The translations under genes and the position numbers were made by a program. From NCBI GenBank assembly GCA_024232965.1, contig JACKQF010000003.1:186001-250000 (forward strand): 64,000 nucleotides of DNA. The letters are read 5' to 3'. Under the pieces are notes generated by a model that was not told the DNA's origin, made no database searches, and was given only the letters and a program-made list of their open reading frames with translations. Source of the DNA: Verrucomicrobiaceae bacterium. Its GTDB lineage: Bacteria > Verrucomicrobiota > Verrucomicrobiia > Verrucomicrobiales > Verrucomicrobiaceae. Shown here in pieces: positions 28,020 through 36,608 of the stretch (the stretch's first letter is position 1; each line of letters opens with the position of its first letter).

Positions 28020-31000
28020 ATGCCCTACCTGGCCTTTAACCTCAACGATGGAAATGAGTTCGTCTTCGATCTGCTCGAAGAACGGCTCTCATTGGGCCGG
28101 GACTCGAAGAACGACATCGTTATCGACAACACCTTCATTTCTGGATTTCACGCGGAATTTCTGCGGCAGAGTGACGGCATCTATGAGTTGGTCGATCTGA
28201 ATTCTTCTAATGGTACCTTTGTCAATGGTCGTCCAGTCAAAAGGAAGCGAGTCAAAGGCGGCGACAAGATTACCTTTGGCCAATTGGAGGCCCGCTTTCG
28301 TGAGCGCGCTCCGAAGGGGCTAGCACCTGCAGATGTCGGTGGTGGGAAGAATGGCGCTGCGAAAAATGCTGAGCCCACTCGCACCGATGGTCGTCGCGGT
28401 GATACGGAATCCGTTCCGGCGACGGACATGCCGACCTCGCCAGAGACTGGGCGGATTGAGACCACCAAGCCTCTGGTTACCCGCAGTGCCGATTCCCGGC
28501 CTAGCGCACCGCCTGCACCGAGCGGTGCACCGATTCCAAAGCCAGATGCTGCGCTTGGCACCGTTCCTCCGCCGTCAGGTATGGGGCCTGATCCCGCCCT
28601 GGCAAAGCAAGTCGCAACTCTGACCGCGGAAGTGGAGCGCCTACAGCGGCAGCGCGATACCCTCAACGCGGAAGTTTCCGCCGCCGAAAAGGCGCGGGAT
28701 GAGGCCAGGATCCTCTCCAAGCAGCTCGACGAGCAACGCAAGGAACTCTCGGAAGGTCAGAAGCAACTCGCCGCTGCACAGACGGAGGCCGAGAAGCTTC
28801 GCAAAGAGATCACTGAAGCCAAGAAGGAAAGCGATCGGCTCCAGACAGCGCGGCGTGAGGTCGCGAATCTTGATAGCAAACTTGAATCCACACGTAGCGA
28901 GTTGGCTCGCGTCGAGGCCGATGTCGCCACTGCGACCAATGGCTTGCAGGCAGTACACGACGACGTGGAAAAGCGCCGCGCTGAAGGTCTGGCTACAGCG
29001 AAAAGGCAACGCGAAGAACTGGAGCAGTTTGCGGCGCAGCAGAAAGAGGCACAGGCCGCCCTGGCAAAACTTCAGGCGGATATCATTGCTGCCGAGGAGC
29101 GACTAACGACGGCCACTCAAGCCGCTGGCGATTCGAAAAAGGCCGAGGCCGACATCCGCAATCGGATGGGAGCAGAGGTTCAGGCTCTTGAATCTGCGAT
29201 CGCTGCGAAGAAGGCTGAGCTAGCCAAGGTGGAAGGAGAAGCCAAGACCCACCATTCAGGACTGGCAGAAATCACTGCCGCGGTTGCCGCTGCGACCTTG
29301 CAGCTGAATTCACTGCAGGCAGAGACCTCCGAAACCCAGAAGAACTTGACCTCGCAGTCAAAAGATCTGGCCGGGCAGGTGGAGGCTCGCCAAAAAGAGC
29401 TGTCAGCATTGGAGAGCGCGATTGCGGCAGCAAATGACAAGCTCGGCGCGGCACAGAAAGAGCAAGCCGCGCATCAGCACGCCCTCGCTGAACTGGCCCA
29501 AGCCCGCGAAACCGGCGTTGCAAGCCTGACCGATGCCGAGAAGGCAGCGCGCAGTCAGCTAGAGGCCGTTCAAGGACAAGTCGCCGACGCAGAATCTCGC
29601 CTGACCTCTCTGCAAGCGAAGGAAGCGGAGCAACAGACCAGAGTCACCGAATTGGCCAGCAAGGTTGACGAACTGGCGAAGACGAAGCAAACGCTGGCGG
29701 AGAATGAAGCTAAGCTCGCTGAACTTGAGGCGCGGAAAGCGGAAACCGAGAAGGCACTTGCGAAGCTGACCAAAGATCAGAATGCAGCTGCGGAGGCGCT
29801 GGCTGCGCACGAAGTGTCTGTCGCCGCGAAAGCGGCTGAGAGCGAGGCTGCGGCGAAGTCTTTGGCTGAGACTCAGGCGAAGATTGCCAGTGGTGAGGCT
29901 CGACTTGCTGAGTTGTCCGGAAAGGGTGACGAACTAGCCAAGACGCAGCAAACGCTGGCAGAGATCGAGGCACGTCGTGCTGAGGGCGAAAGGGCGCTGG
30001 CCGAGATCGAAACCCGAAAAACGGAGACCGAGAAAGCACTGTCGAAGCTGACTAAAGATCAGGACGCAATCGCGCAGAAGCTCGCCAGCGAAGAGGCGAT
30101 CGCTACGGCACAGGCTGCCGAAAATGCAGCAGCGGAAAAGGCATTGGCAGCCCTGCAGGCTAAGATTCAAGAGAGCGAGACTCGGATCGCGGGGCTTAGC
30201 GAATCAGAGCAGCGCCTGACGTTGGCTTCGCAGTCGCTTGCCGACACCGAGCAAAAGCACAGTCTTCTGAGTGCTGCACTCGCTGCCCTAATGGGACAGC
30301 ATTCCGAGAGCCAGGCGCAGGTCGCCACGCTTGAGAAGCAGTTGATGAGTCTGCGTGGAGAGCACGAGGCGGCGACCCAGTCAGAGCGTTCCATTCGGGA
30401 GTCTCTCGAGAACCTTCAGTCAGAGCATCAGACCGCAGAGACTGCTCTAAAGGCTCTCCGTGCTGAGGCACAGAAGCTTGAGAAACAGCATGCAGACGCT
30501 ACGGCAGAAGGCGAGAAGCGGCAGGCCGCCTTGGTCAGTCAGGTCGAGCAGGAGTCGGCACGTCTTCATCAACTTCAGGAAGAAGTCGCTGTCCTGGAGA
30601 CTCGGGCCGCTGAGTACGACCGCAAACTACACGACCTTGCCGCTACGGATAGTCGTCTGAGCGATGCCGCGACTGCCTTGCAGCAGGTCGAGAAGCAGCA
30701 TGCCGAGTTGACCGTCGAAATCGCCCGTATGCGGCAAGAGCGCGAAGAAGGTGCTCGCAACGTCGCCGCGTTGACTGAACAAGGCCGCGCGCAGCACCTG
30801 CTGACGCAGAATCTCTCGCGCCGTCGCGAAACGGTTGAGGCAGAAACGGCCAAGGTCGAAAGTGCCCATCAAGAGAGCACGACCAAACACGAAGGGCTCC
30901 TCGCTGCGCTCGCAGCTGCAGCCGCGATGCTGAGCAATCGGGAACAAGAAGCCAAGGATCTGGATCAACAAATCGCAAAGCTCCAGGATCTGTCATCCGC

Positions 31001-33263
31001 GACGTCCAAGGAGCACGATGAGCTGCAAAAGGCGCTCGCGTCGACCAAGGAGGCCGTTGCAGGGCACGAAGAGAAGATCGCCGCGTTAACGCAACAAACC
31101 GCCGATCTGGAAGCTCGCCGAGTTGAACTGCAGCAGACGGAAGGCACTTTGGAAAAACTCCGCAGTGATCTGGCCGCAGCCGCCAAACAGAAGGACGATC
31201 TGCGTGCTGAGACCACGCGCTTGGTCGATGAAAAGGCCGGTCTTGAGAAGGACATTGTGCCTTTGCGCGAGCAAGTTGCTGCTGCGCAGGCAGACTTGAG
31301 CGATGCAAAAGCAGCGGCCGACAAGGCTCGCGCTACAGCAGATGTAGCGGCAAAAGAACAGGCTGAGGCGGAGAAGGCCGCGCAAACTCTTCGTGATGAG
31401 GCGAAACGAATCGAAGCTCAGCTCAGTGAGACTCGGCAAAATCTGGATGCTGAAATGGCCCAGAAGATGGACGCAATCCGTGCGGCTGAAGCCAGTTTGG
31501 CGAAGATTCAGACCAGCATTACCGCCGCCGAAGAGCGGACTCGGGGACTTGCGGAAGTAGAGGCACACTTGGCAAACATCAAGCAAGGCGTTAAGGAAGC
31601 GGAAGCACAGCGTCTGGCTGAAGAGAAGCAACTGGCTGATCTCGCACGCCAGCAGGAGCGTCTGCGCAAAGATATCGCGGAAGCAGAGACAGTTCACCGA
31701 GACCTGCGTGCAAAAGCGGATGAATTGGCCAAGCGTGCTAAGGCCGACGAGGCCCGCGCCGCTGACGCAGAGAAGCGAGCCGAGAAGGCGATCGCTGCGA
31801 TGGAGCAGGCGGAGGCGAAGCGTGATGCTGCTGTTGAAGCCCATGACTCAGCGCGCACTGAGGAGAAGTCCCTGCGCAAGCAATTGCCATTGCTCAATTC
31901 GGAGATCACTGGACTGCAGGCCATCCTTGCCAGCCTCACCACCCAGCGGGATGAGGCCACGCAGTTTGTCACACGCTTGAATGTCTCGACGGACAGCAGT
32001 CACAAGCGGTTGGCCGAACTTGAGCAGCAAATCCAGCAGTTGGAAGAGGCCCACCAAGTTCGCGAAGATCGCGTGATGAAGGCCCAGGAACTGGTGGATC
32101 GCGAAAATGCCCGGGCCAAGGCGGCTCAAGAGGCGGCGCGCCAGGCGGAGCAGATGCTTGCCGACCTCGACAAACAGGTCAAAGATTCCAAGGCCAAAGC
32201 CGAAGCTGCCCGAGCCCGCACAGAGAGCCTCGAAGACGAATTGCGGCAGCGTTTGGACCGAGTGGAAAATTTGACGACCGAGGAGACCCGCCTTTCCAAG
32301 GAAGTCGATGCCTTCAAGCAGGATCTGCGAGCAGCTGGATCTGCCTTGGAAGTTCTCCAAGACAAAATAGCCGAAAGCGAGACCCAGTTGGCGCACTACA
32401 CGCAGGCTGGTGGGCAGTTACTGACGTTGAATGAGGCGCTCAATAGCATGTCCGAACAGCGTGCAGAGTCGGATCGATCCCTGCGCGAGGCTGCAGAGCA
32501 GGAGCTGTCTTTGCAGGTGAAGATTAACAGCCTTCAAGAGTCCTTGAACCGCGAGACCGCTCGCATCGAGCAGACGCGCAAGGATCGCACCTTGGCAGAG
32601 CGGGAGTTCAAGACTTTCAGTGAGGCTCTCGAAAAAGAGACGGTGAAACTGCGTCAACAGGATGAACAAGCCAAAGGGCGCATGCAGGAGGTAGAGCAGC
32701 GCCTGTTGAAGCTGACGGCTGAGGCAGAAAAAGCTGAGACCCAGCGTCAACGGATCGCTGCCGAGGTCGAGTCACTCCAGGATCGTCGAGAAGAGTTTGC
32801 CCAGGCTGAGGCGCAACTGAAGAAGTGGAACGAGATCGAGAAGCGTCTGCGGGGTCAGTTGGAAGAGCTGGAAGAGAAGCACGACATGCTGCGCCGTGGT
32901 TTGCCGACCGAGGAGGCAACTGTGGTCATGTTTGCCAACGATATCATCAAGCGCATCGATCTGATTGATGCCCTGATCCAGCGCTACGGAACCGTGAACG
33001 GCAGCGATGCTCACGACCAACTCCAAACACTGCGCGCCTCCTTTGAAGATATCCTGCATCAGCATGGAATCGTTGAATTTGATGTGCCCTCTGGAACGGA
33101 AGTCGATGTCGATCTGCGCAAGCGCATCGCCGTCGTCGATTCCGTGCCCGGCAAGGCTAAACCTCGCGTGACTGAATCCTTTCGCTCGGGCTTTATCTAC
33201 TCGCGCGAAGACGGTCACGAGATTATCCTCAGAAAAGTAGAGGTTCGCACCTCAAGTCAGTAG
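28020..33263 (+). CDS. FHA / long coiled-coil / GrpE-like fusion protein
   Basis: Protein of 1747 aa. Residues 1-95 are an FHA domain with GRDS (26-29), SGFH (41-44) and NSSNGTFVNG (61-70), the phosphothreonine-binding residues. A Pro/Ala/Ser linker runs to about 195. Residues about 195-1620 are almost unbroken SMC-like coiled coil rich in A/E/K/Q/L, including a segmental duplication (second copy 261 bp after the first, from 29667 and 29928). Residues 1627-1747 match a GrpE head: a helix pair (LQTLRASFEDILHQHGI), then RKRIAVVDSV and FRSGFIYSREDGHEI with alternating strands to the end. GrpE is the nucleotide-exchange factor of DnaK, and an Hsp70 gene follows 26 bp downstream. I infer a stalked exchange factor targeted by FHA to a phosphorylated partner. 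No signal or membrane segment. Confidence 0.85.
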   Translation: MPYLAFNLNDGNEFVFDLLEERLSLGRDSKNDIVIDNTFISGFHAEFLRQSDGIYELVDLNSSNGTFVNGRPVKRKRVKGGDKITFGQLEARFRERAPKGLAPADVGGGKNGAAKNAEPTRTDGRRGDTESVPATDMPTSPETGRIETTKPLVTRSADSRPSAPPAPSGAPIPKPDAALGTVPPPSGMGPDPALAKQVATLTAEVERLQRQRDTLNAEVSAAEKARDEARILSKQLDEQRKELSEGQKQLAAAQTEAEKLRKEITEAKKESDRLQTARREVANLDSKLESTRSELARVEADVATATNGLQAVHDDVEKRRAEGLATAKRQREELEQFAAQQKEAQAALAKLQADIIAAEERLTTATQAAGDSKKAEADIRNRMGAEVQALESAIAAKKAELAKVEGEAKTHHSGLAEITAAVAAATLQLNSLQAETSETQKNLTSQSKDLAGQVEARQKELSALESAIAAANDKLGAAQKEQAAHQHALAELAQARETGVASLTDAEKAARSQLEAVQGQVADAESRLTSLQAKEAEQQTRVTELASKVDELAKTKQTLAENEAKLAELEARKAETEKALAKLTKDQNAAAEALAAHEVSVAAKAAESEAAAKSLAETQAKIASGEARLAELSGKGDELAKTQQTLAEIEARRAEGERALAEIETRKTETEKALSKLTKDQDAIAQKLASEEAIATAQAAENAAAEKALAALQAKIQESETRIAGLSESEQRLTLASQSLADTEQKHSLLSAALAALMGQHSESQAQVATLEKQLMSLRGEHEAATQSERSIRESLENLQSEHQTAETALKALRAEAQKLEKQHADATAEGEKRQAALVSQVEQESARLHQLQEEVAVLETRAAEYDRKLHDLAATDSRLSDAATALQQVEKQHAELTVEIARMRQEREEGARNVAALTEQGRAQHLLTQNLSRRRETVEAETAKVESAHQESTTKHEGLLAALAAAAAMLSNREQEAKDLDQQIAKLQDLSSATSKEHDELQKALASTKEAVAGHEEKIAALTQQTADLEARRVELQQTEGTLEKLRSDLAAAAKQKDDLRAETTRLVDEKAGLEKDIVPLREQVAAAQADLSDAKAAADKARATADVAAKEQAEAEKAAQTLRDEAKRIEAQLSETRQNLDAEMAQKMDAIRAAEASLAKIQTSITAAEERTRGLAEVEAHLANIKQGVKEAEAQRLAEEKQLADLARQQERLRKDIAEAETVHRDLRAKADELAKRAKADEARAADAEKRAEKAIAAMEQAEAKRDAAVEAHDSARTEEKSLRKQLPLLNSEITGLQAILASLTTQRDEATQFVTRLNVSTDSSHKRLAELEQQIQQLEEAHQVREDRVMKAQELVDRENARAKAAQEAARQAEQMLADLDKQVKDSKAKAEAARARTESLEDELRQRLDRVENLTTEETRLSKEVDAFKQDLRAAGSALEVLQDKIAESETQLAHYTQAGGQLLTLNEALNSMSEQRAESDRSLREAAEQELSLQVKINSLQESLNRETARIEQTRKDRTLAEREFKTFSEALEKETVKLRQQDEQAKGRMQEVEQRLLKLTAEAEKAETQRQRIAAEVESLQDRREEFAQAEAQLKKWNEIEKRLRGQLEELEEKHDMLRRGLPTEEATVVMFANDIIKRIDLIDALIQRYGTVNGSDAHDQLQTLRASFEDILHQHGIVEFDVPSGTEVDVDLRKRIAVVDSVPGKAKPRVTESFRSGFIYSREDGHEIILRKVEVRTSSQ

Positions 33264-33289
33264 CAGTTTCACTCCCGAATTTTGATCTT

Positions 33290-34780
33290 ATGGCAGAGTA
33301 CGTTGGCATCGACCTTGGCACCACGCTTTCCGGCTTGGCGTATTTGAAAAACGATGGCGCCCCTGAAATCGTCCCGAATGCGGATGGGGAGCGCCTCACC
33401 CCGTCCGTCGTCTACTTCGACGCTCACGAAGACGTGAAACTCGTTGGCAGCGCAGCGCGTGATGGCGGAGATCCGGACCGGACGATTTTTCAGATCAAGC
33501 GGCACATGGATGATCCTGAGTATACGGTCCAGATCGATGGCAAGCCATGGACGCCTGCTGAGATCTCTGCACTGATTTTGTCGAAGCTGAAGCGCGAGTG
33601 TTCCCGCATTATTGGAGATATCGATGAAGTGGTCATTACCGTACCCGCCAATTTCAATGAATTGGCGCGCAAAAGCACAATCGCTGCGGCGGAAATGGCA
33701 GGCATGAAGGTGAAACGTCTGGTGAACGAGCCAACCGCTGCTGCGGTGTATTACGCACAAACACAGAATGTGCAGGGACGCATCTTGGTCTATGACATGG
33801 GTGGTGGCACGTTGGACGTGACGATCCTGGAAGTTAAGGGCGATAAAATTCGCATCCTGACTTCGGAAGGTGCCCGCCACCTCGGGGGCAGCAATTTGGA
33901 TGACATGCTGTTGAGCGCCTACGAATCCCAGTATCGCGAGCAAACCGGGGCGGCGTTGTATTCTGATGAGCGTCATCGCCGCCGCGTGCTTCAAGCAGCG
34001 GAGGACGCCAAAAAGATGCTGTCAAAACTTCAGCGTGTAAACGACACCGTGGCGAACGACACAAACAGCGGCATCGCCCGCATCGACCTCAGCCGCGAAG
34101 GTTTTGAAAAGACAATTCGCCGAATGCTGACCCGCACCATCATGCTGGTGGAGCAAGCGCTGGATTCTGCGAATTTGAAGGTCGGTGACATCGACGCCGT
34201 GGTGCTGGTTGGTGGTTCGACCCGCATTCCCAAGGTGAAGCAGATGCTCGAAAAATTCTTTGGCAAGCCACCGAAGACCTGCGGCAATGTTGATGAGTGC
34301 GTGGCGCTGGGGGCGGCTCTGTTTGCTAAGAGTTCCGCAAAGATCCAGGAAGTCTGCAACGCCAGCTATGGCACGCTCGCGATGGTTTACAATGCGGCGA
34401 CGAAGGAAGAAAAGCTGGCAAACTCTGTCGTCATTCCCAAGGGGTCCGACATTCCTTGCTCGCGAACTCAGACCTACCAGACCTCCGAGGACAACGAGCG
34501 GATGATCGAGGTGGATATTACCCAGGGCGAAGACGAGGATCCGAAGTTCATTGATGTGATCGGTCGTCTGACGCTGGAAGTGCCGCCAAATCGGCCAAAG
34601 GGCTGCGAGGTTGAGGTGACCTTCAGTTATGACGAAAATCAGCGAGTGCGCGCACTGGTAGTGGATAAGCAGTCTGGGCGGTCACGCGAAGTGGCCGTTA
34701 GCTACCGCGGTGCGGGTGTTTTGTCTGATGAAGAACTTAAGCGCCGAAGCCATCACCTCCGCGCCATGCGCATCGAATAG
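33290..34780 (+). CDS. Hsp70 (DnaK-like) chaperone lacking the C-terminal lid
   Basis: Protein of 496 aa, compared with about 640 for DnaK. The ATPase domain is complete: GIDLGTT (6-12), VITVPANFNELAR, LVNEPTAAAVYYA, VYDMGGGTLDVTI (about 167) and VVLVGGSTRIPKV (about 304). A substrate-binding beta domain follows (SVVIPKGSDIPCSRTQT, DITQGEDED, RLTLEVPPNRPKGCEVEVTF). Only about 20 helical residues come after it, so the alpha-helical lid is missing. The usual DVTPLSLG linker is replaced by CNASYGTLAM. It sits between the FHA-GrpE fusion and a small helical protein in one operon. It is thus a specialised Hsp70 rather than the housekeeping DnaK; no dnaJ is in the window. Confidence 0.93.
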   Translation: MAEYVGIDLGTTLSGLAYLKNDGAPEIVPNADGERLTPSVVYFDAHEDVKLVGSAARDGGDPDRTIFQIKRHMDDPEYTVQIDGKPWTPAEISALILSKLKRECSRIIGDIDEVVITVPANFNELARKSTIAAAEMAGMKVKRLVNEPTAAAVYYAQTQNVQGRILVYDMGGGTLDVTILEVKGDKIRILTSEGARHLGGSNLDDMLLSAYESQYREQTGAALYSDERHRRRVLQAAEDAKKMLSKLQRVNDTVANDTNSGIARIDLSREGFEKTIRRMLTRTIMLVEQALDSANLKVGDIDAVVLVGGSTRIPKVKQMLEKFFGKPPKTCGNVDECVALGAALFAKSSAKIQEVCNASYGTLAMVYNAATKEEKLANSVVIPKGSDIPCSRTQTYQTSEDNERMIEVDITQGEDEDPKFIDVIGRLTLEVPPNRPKGCEVEVTFSYDENQRVRALVVDKQSGRSREVAVSYRGAGVLSDEELKRRSHHLRAMRIE

Positions 34781-34825
34781 TTCACACCAGCTGCCCGAAT
34801 CCGGAACCGTAATCCCCGAGACATC

Positions 34826-35179
34826 ATGTTCAAAAAAGTACTCCAGTCCCTTTCCAAATCCTTCGGCAGCAAACCGGGGGCCCCTGCTGGTGCATCTGCG
34901 GCAGAGACAATTGTCCCTACCGCCAAAGCTCCGGCTCCAGTTCCCTCAAGGGCCGCTGCCGCAGCGAAGGCCGTTGCGGCGTCTCCTGCCCAGTCGCCTG
35001 AACAAATGTGCGGCGTCACGCCCAAGATGAACAAGAGCGAAATTCACGCCCATCTTAAACTGCTTTATCGTCGCTACAATCGCGGTGCATCCAGCCTAGA
35101 TGCAAAGACTCGCGCAGAGGCTGATAACATGCTGGATGCCATCGTCCAAGTGCGGGAAAAACACTTTGGCGAGCTCTAA
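34826..35179 (+). CDS. Small helical protein of the Hsp70 operon
   Basis: Protein of 117 aa. A basic amphipathic N-terminus (MFKKVLQSLSKSFGSK) is followed by an Ala/Pro-rich linker (about 18-60) and a helical C-terminal domain, MNKSEIHAHLKLLYRRYNRG...AEADNMLDAIVQVREKHFGEL. I do not recognise the family. There is no HPD, so it is not a J-domain protein. It follows the Hsp70 gene by 45 bp and abuts the convergent dehydrogenase gene, closing the operon. Position suggests a partner or adaptor of the Hsp70/GrpE machine; that is inference only. Confidence 0.65.
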   Translation: MFKKVLQSLSKSFGSKPGAPAGASAAETIVPTAKAPAPVPSRAAAAAKAVAASPAQSPEQMCGVTPKMNKSEIHAHLKLLYRRYNRGASSLDAKTRAEADNMLDAIVQVREKHFGEL

Positions 35180-36133
35180 TCAGGCGACAACGTTCTGTGG
35201 TTTGCCGGCGAGGAATGCGGCAACATTGTCAGCGGTGATCTGAATGAGTCGGCCACGGGATTCCCGGCTTGCCCAGCCGATGTGGGGCGTGATGAGACAG
35301 TTTTTTGCTGTAAAAAGTGGATTGCCCGCTGGCGGCGGCTCGGTGGATAGAACATCCAGCCCAGCCCCTGCGATGGTGCCTTCATTGAGGGCTGTGGCTA
35401 GGGCGGCATCATCGATTAGGGGGCCTCGTCCTGTATTGATGAGTAGGGCTCCGGGTTTCATCTGACTGAGGCTGCGCGAATTGATCATGTGCTGTGTCTC
35501 AGGAGTTAGCGGGCAGTGGAGAGAGATGACATCGCTTTGACTGAAGATCTCTTCGTGACTTGCCGAGCGAATCCCTGCAGGTGGCGGCGTGGCCCAGTTG
35601 CGGCGGTTTGCCAGTACGTTCATGCCAAAGGCTAGGCCAATCTGACCGACGGCGGAACCTATGTCTCCATACCCAATGATACCAAGTGTGCGGCCAGAGA
35701 GTTCGATGATCGGGTGATCCCAGTAGCAGAAGTCTGGGCAGGCGCTCCATCGGCCCTCTCTAACGGTTTTAGCATGGTGACCGACATGGTTCGTTAGTTC
35801 CAAAATCAATGCAAACACGGCCTGGGCTACGGATGGCGTGCTGTAGCCGGGGACGTTGGTGACGGTGATGCCACGTTCTTTGGCCGCCGCGATATCGACG
35901 ATATTGTAACCGGTCGCCGTCACTCCGATGTAACGGAGGGTGGGGAGGGACTCAATGATCTGGCGATTGAGGACGGATTTGTTGGTGATGACCACTTCGG
36001 CATTTGTGCAGCGAGCAACGGTTTCCTCGATGGGCGTCCTGTCAAAAATGGCACAGTTGCCGATGGCCTCAAGCGGTGCCCAGGACAAATCCCCTGGATT
36101 GGCGGTGTAGGCATCGAGAAGTGTGATCTGCAT
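35180..36133 (-). CDS. D-2-hydroxyacid dehydrogenase
   Basis: I start at MQITLLDAYTANPGDLSW (36133), which matches family N-termini, rather than at the TTG 30 bp upstream; this gives 317 aa. The NAD-binding motif is GIIGYGDIGSAVG. The catalytic set is Arg in the NTGRGPLIDD region (with the catalytic Arg upstream of it), Glu, and His in TPHIGWASRESRGR. The sequence is closest in style to glycerate/hydroxypyruvate dehydrogenases, but the substrate cannot be fixed. It is convergent with the chaperone operon (stop codons abut) and divergent from pelDEFG across 475 bp. Confidence 0.85.
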   Translation of the reverse strand: MQITLLDAYTANPGDLSWAPLEAIGNCAIFDRTPIEETVARCTNAEVVITNKSVLNRQIIESLPTLRYIGVTATGYNIVDIAAAKERGITVTNVPGYSTPSVAQAVFALILELTNHVGHHAKTVREGRWSACPDFCYWDHPIIELSGRTLGIIGYGDIGSAVGQIGLAFGMNVLANRRNWATPPPAGIRSASHEEIFSQSDVISLHCPLTPETQHMINSRSLSQMKPGALLINTGRGPLIDDAALATALNEGTIAGAGLDVLSTEPPPAGNPLFTAKNCLITPHIGWASRESRGRLIQITADNVAAFLAGKPQNVVA

Positions 36134-36354
36134 GAGGATATTTTGGATGAGGTCGTTGGTCAATAAAATCAGGCCTTGCAGGAGGGCTGACCTCCAGGCG
36201 CAGTGCTATTTAAACCGGGGTTAAGCCGCGTCAAATCGTCCTCTCATTCCTCTTATGATTGAGAAGACCGGGACGGGTGAGAGCGGAGGAAACAGTCGCA
36301 TTTATATCAATAATGATAACAACAAACATTTTTATATTTACTATTTGCGAAACT
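36134..36354. promoter_or_regulatory. AT-rich divergent promoter region between dehydrogenase and pel leader
   Basis: No gene is supported here. The stretch from about 36298 to 36348 is strikingly AT-rich (for example AATAATGATAACAACAAAC and TTTTTATATTTACTATTTG) and is the likely promoter of the structured transcript that begins near 36355. The left part would carry the promoter of the dehydrogenase on the minus strand. Confidence 0.4.
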
Positions 36355-36441
36355 GCGAGTTGTGAGTCATGTTTTCAGAGTTCGAGGGCAGCGGCGCAAG
36401 CCGAGACTCGCAAGAACAAGAATTTCATTGTTAGGGCTGTT
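36355..36441 (+). ncRNA. Structured leader or small RNA upstream of pelDEFG
   Basis: Nested pairing is visible: CGGC-GCAA-GCCG with a GNRA loop (centre near 36397), an outer GTTC...GAAC pair (36380-36416), and an alternative pairing of GCGAGT (36355-36360) with ACTCGC (36406-36411). Then GGGCT (36434-36438) can pair with AGCCC (36444-36448), which is also the 5' arm of the terminator that follows. This is the geometry of a transcription-attenuating leader. A free-standing sRNA with its own terminator is the alternative. I cannot assign it to a known family. Confidence 0.4.
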
Positions 36442-36475
36442 AAAGCCCCGCGCTGTATGTGAGGCGCGGGGCTTT
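36442..36475 (+). terminator. Rho-independent-type hairpin before pelD
   Basis: Perfect 12-bp stem AAAGCCCCGCGC / GCGCGGGGCTTT with a 10-nt loop. The T-tract after it is weak (ACTCTTTCC). It lies 133 bp upstream of pelD and would end transcripts coming from the AT-rich promoter unless the overlapping GGGCT/AGCCC pairing forms. Confidence 0.65.
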
Positions 36476-36487
36476 ACTCTTTCCAGG

Positions 36488-36516
36488 TTCAAAATAAATT
36501 CGGAAATCATGATACT
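36488..36516 (+). promoter_or_regulatory. Possible sigma70-type promoter for pelD
   Basis: TTCAAA (36488-36493) and GATACT (36511-36516) are 17 bp apart, each 4 of 6 to consensus. It lies after the terminator hairpin, so it would let pelDEFG be transcribed independently of the upstream leader. Weak evidence. Confidence 0.3.
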
Positions 36517-36608
36517 TGTGGAGTGTCTAGTTCTCTACTAAAGTGATGGCCTTGTGCAGTGAGTAGTCAATTCAACTCACCTTTTGCCATTTCGAGTCCC
36601 CGCCGTAC

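Noticed and set aside
34826..35179. DnaJ-type J-domain in the third gene of the Hsp70 operon
   Set aside because: No HPD tripeptide and no J-domain helix pattern.
36259..36462. 67-aa frame upstream of pelD
   Set aside because: It crosses the AT-rich promoter and the terminator hairpin, and has no conserved features.
36355..36475. Confident c-di-GMP-I riboswitch call
   Set aside because: A GNRA-capped stem and a CGCAAG stretch recall GEMM, but the conserved internal-loop bases and second hairpin cannot be matched by eye.
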